From Kitagawia praeruptora (taxonomy: Eukaryota; Streptophyta; Magnoliopsida; Apiales; Apiaceae): DNA of 64,000 nt. Both the position numbers and the translations under genes were made by a program. Positions within the stretch are counted from its first letter, which is position 1. Each line of letters starts with the position of its first letter. Below, in pieces: positions 57,900 through 64,000 of the stretch. The notes beneath the pieces were generated by a model, which worked only from the letters and a program-made list of their open reading frames with translations, ran no database searches and had not been told where the DNA came from. Location of the stretch: NCBI GenBank assembly GCA_037693485.1, contig CM075351.1, positions 15,743,001 through 15,807,000 on the forward strand, given 5' to 3'.

Positions 57900-58640
57900 T
57901 TTCGTTCGGCCAAAGCCTTCTTCCTTCGGCCAAAGCCTTCTTCATTCGGCCAAAGCCTTCATTCGGCCAAAGCCTTCTTCATTCGGCCAAAGCCTTCTTC
58001 ATTCGGCCAAAGCCTTCTTCATTCGGCCAAAGCCTTCATTCGGCCAAAGCCTTCTTCATTCGGCCAAAGTCTTCTTCATTCGGCCAAAGCCTTCCTTCGG
58101 CCAAAACCTTCTTCATTCGGCCAAAGCCTTCTTCCTTCGACCAAAGTCTTCTTCATTCGGCCAAAGTCTTCTTCATTCGGCCAAGACCTTCTTCATTCGG
58201 CCAAAGCCTTCTTCATTCGGCCAAAATCTTCTTCATTCGGCCAAAGCCTTCTTCATTCGGCCAAAATCTTCTTCATTCGGCCAAAGCCTTCTTCATTCGG
58301 CCAAAGCCTTCTTCCTTCGGCCAAAGTCTTCCTCATTCGGCCAAAGCCTTCATTCGGCCAAGACTTTCTTCATTCGGCCAAAGCCTTCTTCATTCGGCCA
58401 AAGTCTTCTTCATTCGGCCAAAATCTTCTTCATTCGGCCAAAACCTTCTTCCTTCGGCCAAAGTCTTCTTCATTCGGCCAAAGCCTTCATTCGGCCAAAG
58501 CCTTCTTCCTTCGGCCAAAGCCTTCTTCATTCGGCCAAAGCCTTTTCATTCGGCCAAAATCTTCTTCATTCGACCAAAACCTTCTTCCTTCGGCCAAAGT
58601 CTTCTTCATTCGGCCAAAGTCTTCTTCATTCGGCCAAACT
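57900..58640. repeat. 20-bp tandem array, about 38 units
   Basis: The unit is CGGCCAAAGCCTTCTTCATT, with a 17-bp variant lacking CTT and substitutions such as CCAAAATC, CCAAAGTC and CCTTC. Because both unit lengths leave remainder 2 on division by three, all three plus-strand frames run open for about 260-350 codons as RPKPSSFGQSLLHSAKAFFI-type repeats. The element's sense (minus) strand has a TGA in each frame. I judge it repeat DNA, not a gene. Confidence 0.93.
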
Positions 58641-58681
58641 GTTGGCAGATTTCATTTTTTAGCACAAACGTATATCTACGT

Positions 58682-58699
58682 TCCCACAGACGGCGCCAA
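58682..58699 (-). promoter_or_regulatory. Primer-binding site of the array-bearing element
   Basis: On the minus strand, directly after the LTR end, TTTGGCGCCGTCTGTGGG matches the TGGCGCC-type primer-binding site of plant gypsy elements. Confidence 0.8.
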
Positions 58700-58700
58700 A

Positions 58701-59056
58701 TGTTGGAACCAGATTTCTGCCAGGCGGATCCTTTGTTTGGACCTGCAAAAGAAGAAGAATGCGAGGGTTTTAACCCCCAATTCACCTCCGGCGTAAGAAT
58801 AAGTATTCCGGTTCTTTTAGAGAGATATAGATAAACGTAGAGGGTTTGTGTTAAGAAAATACTTGAGTTGTCCCCCCACCCTCAAATAACTTCCTCTCTT
58901 ATTTATAGTGTGGTTGTGAATCATTGGGAGGTGGAAAAGGTGGAATGAAGTATCCCACATTTATGTCCGTTGCACAAAAGTGGGGAATGTGTATCATTAC
59001 TCTAAGGAAGTGGAGAACATGCCCATGATGGCTAAAATGAAGGTGGGCCTCCAACA
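58701..59056 (-). repeat. 5' LTR of the array-bearing element
   Basis: Near-identical to 56503-56857. In element orientation a TATAAATA-containing stretch (complement of CTTATTTATAGTG, about 58899-58911) is a possible promoter. Confidence 0.9.
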
Positions 59057-59162
59057 CACTACATGTCTACATGATATAAATCTTCACTTTTCAGGTTTTA
59101 CATTTTCCCAGTCTCATCTATTTGCAATTTCATGTAGCCTTTATTTGTTTTCTAATAAGATA

Positions 59163-59421
59163 CTCCCTCCGTCTCATAATAAGTTTCCTCTTTTCTCTGG
59201 ACACGTTTGCCAACACACACTTTTAATTGTTAATATCTTCAATTTCGTATTAGTATTAAATATAAAAACTTCACTGTATTAAAGTACTCATAAATACGAA
59301 TCTAATAAGATCACTCATGACTATATTTGGTCTTATAAATTATGCGTAAATTAGTAATTTGTCTCATGTTATGAACAGTCCCGACATATGAAATAGGAAA
59401 TATATAAAGAAATAGAGGGAG
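59163..59421. mobile_element. Stowaway-like MITE
   Basis: CTCCCTCCGTCTC and AAATAGAGGGAG ends with TA on both sides, about 259 bp, without the strong hairpin of the other family. Confidence 0.75.
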
Positions 59422-61289
59422 TAGTGTATTGGTCTCTTCACCACCATTTGCTTTTCAAAAAAGAAATATACAATTTTCTGTCATTCTTTTCCACATACAA
59501 TGACATTTGTACCTTATTATCTTTATTGCCGACAACAAGCTTAAGAACTTTTAAGTGCAAGAAAGATTCTTAGCACAAGAAAATCTTAGCCCCCCGCAAA
59601 GGCAAACAAATAAAAAACATACATCAGCCTATAAATTTTTCGTCTATCTCTTAACCCCCAGGGTCGAGAACGAATTTATTACTCTAGTCCAGCACAAAAT
59701 TACTAAGATTTATAGTTCAATTGTCAACTGAGAAATGACAAGTCCATACATAATGCAAATTATTTACAGTTAAACAAATAAGCTATCTACAAATGACTGG
59801 TATTTATATATGTATAATTGTATGTAGTGTCAAAGGACAGTAGAGAGGATCCAGATGGAAAGTGATACAAGCAAGTAATGAGGACAAAAAACAGAAAAAA
59901 CAATAACGTACAAATTAGTCAACTTCCCACTGTACACCAGATTTTAGCATTGCCAGCTATCTTGAGCATTTGCCCCCGTCATTTCTCAACACTTAGCAAC
60001 AATTTACTATTTCCTACTTGATGCGTTCCCTATTAGTAATTCACAAGTATTTAGATGACAAGTTATCTGAATTGTATTTCTGTAATTGTATAAATCCATC
60101 CATACCCGGCAAGTCAGGTATAACTTAAAGATATCAAGTACTCCACAATTTATCGTAGGAAGCAATACACCCCAATGGAGTTGCACAACTTGCTGCATAT
60201 TTTCTGCCTTTCTGGCAATAACTTACTCTCCTACGAGTAGAAAACTTATCATATCATTTTTTTCCCTATATACGTAACAAGGAAAAACGGTTAAGCATTA
60301 TTAACTTTATCAAGAGAGAGAGTTCATGCTTCACAAGAGATATATGGTGGTACAGGTTGATTTGTATGAAATCCCATCCACCGTCCCCCCCTTGCCTCCA
60401 CCAGGAAAAAGAAAAGAGTTTTTAGAGCACCATGTGAGAGTCTAGGGCTGCAGAAAATTTTAAACCGGACCGGACCAACCGCAACAGAACCAAGGTTGGA
60501 ACCATATGTAGGAATTACTGTAGATAGGACTGTGCAGCCCATATCTGGACCGCAATTCTAAAGGACAGCCAGGTTTCATAAACATCCTTTACATTCTAAT
60601 TAGCAAAAAAAAAAAAACATCCTCTACATTCCGTAAACCATCTTTTACCTCCACTAGTGACTGCCTGGCAAAAGGCTGCTGTGTTTCCCCGTCCCAGCAG
60701 GGAGGTAAAGACATTGCTGCTTATTTTACCCGCAGCTAAATATAATTAATTACTTTGTGGTTCACAATTTTATAGTATGGCGATTATATTTTGGATACAA
60801 AAAGGGTGTACTAACCATGCACTAGTGAACTTTGTACAATATAAAATATGCATCTTCTCAATTAAGCGTAGCTTGTGCTAAAATTGATGCTTAATCTAAG
60901 GATTCAAGGAACGGAAATGGTAGATTCAATAAATCTGGGAAGTCTACAATGCTCCAAACTGTAAATCTTATATACAATCCGAAAGTTCGGTTTTCCAAGA
61001 CATTGACTGACCTCCTTCAGAGCTCTGCCTAGTGTACATAGCATCCTCACTTCATTACAACAAATAGCTCCACAAATTATCTTTTCTGTTTGAACTTCTC
61101 ACTTGTCCCTACAGATTTACATCACTACCTGTATAATATCCCCTGCACATCAGTTCTTTGTCCAGCTTTCAAGTTTTAAAATAAATATCTAAATGATAAT
61201 ATATTAACATTAATTGTATATCCGAGGAAAGAGCCAAGTAGTTGCTACAATGCTACCTAGGAAAAACTAAAAAGATGCCAATATACAAA
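59422..61289. other. Intergenic or intronic DNA
   Basis: No protein family, RNA gene or complete element could be identified on either strand. It could be the 3' side of a minus-strand gene whose exons I cannot recognise. Confidence 0.35.
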
Positions 61290-61297
61290 CTCTTAAA

Positions 61298-61350
61298 CCT
61301 TTTGGAATCTATCATGGACCCTTAAGGCTTCAAGAATACTATCGACCCAT
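61298..61350 (-). other. Possible terminal exon, unidentified
   Basis: On the minus strand a good acceptor (CATTTCCGCCTTGCAG) precedes an open stretch that can be read RWVDSILEALRVHDRFQKV followed by a stop. It looks more protein-like than its surroundings, but I do not recognise a family and no convincing upstream exon follows in frame. A speculative call. Confidence 0.2.
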
Positions 61351-64000
61351 CTGCAAGGCGGAAATGCAAAAAGTCAGTCGTCACACCATCTATGTTACTC
61401 CGACTCTTCTGTTTTGGTATCAAATGATATCAAATGAAAAGTATCAGTGGTGCTGCAGATGATTCTTTATTTCTTTTCTGAAAAAGTGAACTAAAACATT
61501 AGTTACCTTAACGTTATCACTCAGTATGCTCTAATTAAAGGATACATAGATACATATAGTACATACGCAAAAGGAGAGAGAAGGGACACTAAAATAGCAA
61601 CTTTGAGTTTAGCCACCCTATAAAGTAGACACTTGAGATTAGGGCAAGAACTGTGTATGTGAAAGCATAGCAAATATGTAGAGACAGTAACTGGACAAAT
61701 AAATGAAGAGAATTTTTAAAATCTCTTACATGTACCAAAAACAATATACTATTAGAAGCCTGTATAAAAGTAATCCAACCAATATATTCATTTGGTAATC
61801 ACTTTTCACTTGCCCCATATATAGTTCTCCACAATAATGTACACTACCTACATTAAAGCTATTTATGGGTTAATAGGGTGAACGAATAAATATTAAGCAT
61901 GAAAAAGAAAAAAAAGAAAAGGCTACGACCCTTTTGACACTGGCACTACAGAAAAGCGGTGGTTACCTTTACATAATACTATCTCACAAGGAGGTATTTT
62001 AAGGAAAATGAATGTGTTGCAATTTTTTTGTACAACTGCAGATACGTGGTTACTTGTCAAACACAAAAGCCTATTGTCCCATTTAATCAATTGACTACAC
62101 TCGACATTGGTCAACCCCAACCCTCTCAAAACTCTCCGTAAAGATTTAGAAGAATTGCTGCTTCCCATTGAAATGAAGACAATACAGATATATTATTTTT
62201 ATAACATATTAGCAAACGCTAGCATGTTAACCAAAGACTAAGGTTAACCAAAGCAAAGACCTTGAAACCATCTACAAAGCCTAAACGGGTGAAGTTAATA
62301 GAAAAGACTGTAGGCCAAAGAACAACAGAGTCTCTCTGGAATACATCGCTCCTGCAGTAAAATAATTAATTTATCGACTTATTTTTGTGACTACAATCAT
62401 AAACTACCAAGTCTATAGCAAGTCATAGTAACACAAGATATAGACACTACATATACGATGGCATAGCCTTAAATTTAAGGGCAGGTTCAAATAATGTCGG
62501 GGATATTCTGAGTACGAACATAATGCCCCAAATGCTTTTACCATTCTTCTCGGACATGCATAGTTACCCAAAGATTTGTTGTAAACTTAATATTACAAAT
62601 AACAATCTTTAAAATTTTAACTAAAACAAATATCATAACACATAATGAGCTTCAATAAAATGTTAATTTGATAACTTTTTGTAGTATATAGGCAACTAGG
62701 CATGCATGGTATTCAGAACAGAATCTTCATGCTTAGATGCATGAGACTAATGGATAAGGGACCCTGTCTGATGAGCAACATAGTTGTTTCTATGATTGTG
62801 CGGTATATAGGAAGAATAACTCTGATATGCACAAAAAGTCAAAGAATTTTAGGAAAAACGAATATCTTACCCTTGATAGAGGAACTTTTGCAAGGACAGA
62901 ATCAAATCTTATGGAAAAGATCTTATGACATGAAAAAATGGGATTCAGAATAATTACCTTGCATGTCTATTTACTTAGGCTCCTCCGTTTGTTTTCTGGA
63001 AAATAACTAGATTTTGGAAAATAATTTTCATGAGAACATTTTTCTGGAAGATAATTTTCTCGAAATTTTTTTGGATTTTTTTTTATAAAAAAAACCTCGT
63101 CCGGTGAATAATCTGTTTTCCACATAATGTTCATTATTGTAGCGGTCACAAAATTTAATTAAGAAGTTATTATACCGTCATTTCAAAAAAAAAAAAAAAA
63201 AGTTATTATACCGGGTAAATGAGTTGTTTCGTCATTGTACTACACACAAACTTTCAGTTGGGTCACCGTCCCAAAAAAGTTTTAAATCACATAATTATAC
63301 TATTAATTGCTGCCAATCATAGCACTGTATAATTAAATATTTTCACGACCGTTAAATAAAGTTTGACTTCAACGAAAGAACGTTAAAACGTTAAATGTTG
63401 CCACATCCTTGCCAGGTACTTGCCATGTCCTTCTCATCAACGCCACGTTAGAAGCCCAAACTCAATCCTACCCGACCCGTTAAAACACAGACCCATCCCT
63501 AAGCCCATTTATCAAACACAAAATCCCAATATGTTATTATTACTAATCTCATTCTATTACACAAATTGTTGAGAGTGAGAGGAGAAATGGGGGCACTTCA
63601 GAACTTAGGGTTTGATTGAACAACGATGGTGCCCTTCTTGCTTAAAGTTGAGATTGAACACTAAATACATACATGAACATGCAAATATATGTTATCTTTG
63701 TGTATTGTGATTGTATAATTTTAAAAATCCTAGTTGCTATGGTGTTATTTTTTGTAAGATATTTATGATATGTATCTTGAACTAGACATGGAAGAATATA
63801 AAATGTACTTGTTCATCTTGAGTTAGTTAGAAGGATGAGTGCGGGTGCGGGGGTGCATAGTACGGGGAAACGGAAATTCGGCAAATCTAAAAATATGTGG
63901 ATTCGGGTGCGGGGTGATTAGGGAAATATCAATATATTAAAATTATATTTTATATGTATATTTCAAGAGTTTCACTCATATTAAAATAAATAGTCAACTA
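61351..64000. other. Unassigned DNA to the right edge
   Basis: No gene recognised. Small repeats are visible: GGAAAATAATTTTC-like units at 62996-63062, and GGGTGCGGG motifs with GATTCGGGTGCGGGGTG at 63842-63918. About 63215-63440 resembles in style the GGTCACTTTG...ACTGTACTAT ends of the MULE at 49250 (CATTGTACTACACAC, GTTGGGTCACCG) and may be a fragment of a related element. Confidence 0.35.

Larger units (their letters stand above)
56503..59056 (-). mobile_element. Non-autonomous gypsy-like LTR element with two tandem arrays
   Basis: LTRs of about 355 bp (56503-56857 and 58701-59056, nearly identical) are flanked by a perfect duplication CACTA (56498-56502 and 59057-59061). A primer-binding site on the minus strand sets the orientation. 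The 1.84-kb interior encodes no gag or pol. It consists mainly of a 20-bp tandem array (57900-58640) and an array of CCGTAGCCTAGCATG units (about 57360-57675). Tat-lineage gypsy elements are known for tandem repeats in the 3' untranslated region, so this may be a Tat derivative that lost its coding part. Confidence 0.88.

Noticed and set aside
57794..58834. Long open frames of 346, 309 and 258 codons as protein-coding genes
   Set aside because: They are three shifted readings of one 20/17-bp tandem array inside an LTR element, on the antisense strand, and all frames are open for arithmetic reasons.

Overview
This window reads as a nuclear chromosome segment of a flowering plant, most likely a eudicot. 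The evidence is AT-rich intergenic DNA, intron-containing genes with GT-AG borders, plant-specific families (DUF617/MIZU-KUSSEI1, DUF1645, DUF547 with a MIP1-type leucine zipper, HID/GID1-like carboxylesterase), and plant transposon types: Ty1/copia, Ty3/gypsy, Tourist, Stowaway, MULE and hAT MITEs, Helitrons, tRNA-derived SINEs. The species cannot be fixed from the sequence. An asterid is possible, partly because one SINE resembles the Au/SolS type, but that is weak evidence.

Four genes look intact. They are a single-exon DUF617 gene (11983-12687, -), a single-exon carboxylesterase (17313-18293, +), a single-exon DUF1645 gene (20270-21289, -), and an 11-exon gene for a leucine-zipper/DUF547 protein (43652-47284, -) for which a continuous 570-residue model can be assembled. 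They are unrelated neighbours, not an operon or obvious cluster. A fibrillarin-like pseudogene with preserved introns (1595-2451, -) is cut by two copia elements.

The rest is mostly transposons, often nested. Layout: 1-1548 copia element A (gag and 5' LTR, running off the left edge); 1595-2451 fibrillarin pseudogene; 2591-6594 copia element B with its halves in opposite orientation; 6823-10941 Tourist MITE split by a 3.7-kb solo LTR; 11983-12687 DUF617 gene; 13701-14522 second solo LTR; 15425-15806 MITE; 17313-18293 carboxylesterase; 20270-21289 DUF1645 gene; 23525-31851 non-autonomous gypsy-like element whose 3' LTR is split by a Helitron that itself holds a solo LTR and a SINE; 32481-32598 ATT microsatellite; 34532-35438 and 37153-38461 nested MITEs; 38615-41132 hAT-type element split by a Helitron; 41531-41875 MULE MITE; 43652-47284 DUF547 gene; 48278-55023 MITEs, a 1.35-kb MULE, a Helitron and copies of an AATCGG-rich repeat; 56503-59056 non-autonomous LTR element carrying two tandem arrays; 59057-64000 mostly unassigned DNA.

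Many element boundaries are supported by target-site duplications found by eye. Family names rest on termini, primer-binding sites and remembered consensus features, not on database searches. The most interesting items are two Helitrons sharing an antisense pair of tRNA-like segments near the 5' end, a MULE MITE packed with bZIP-type TGACGTGGC sites, the LTR element with a 20-bp tandem array open in three frames, and a dispersed AATCGG-rich repeat family.
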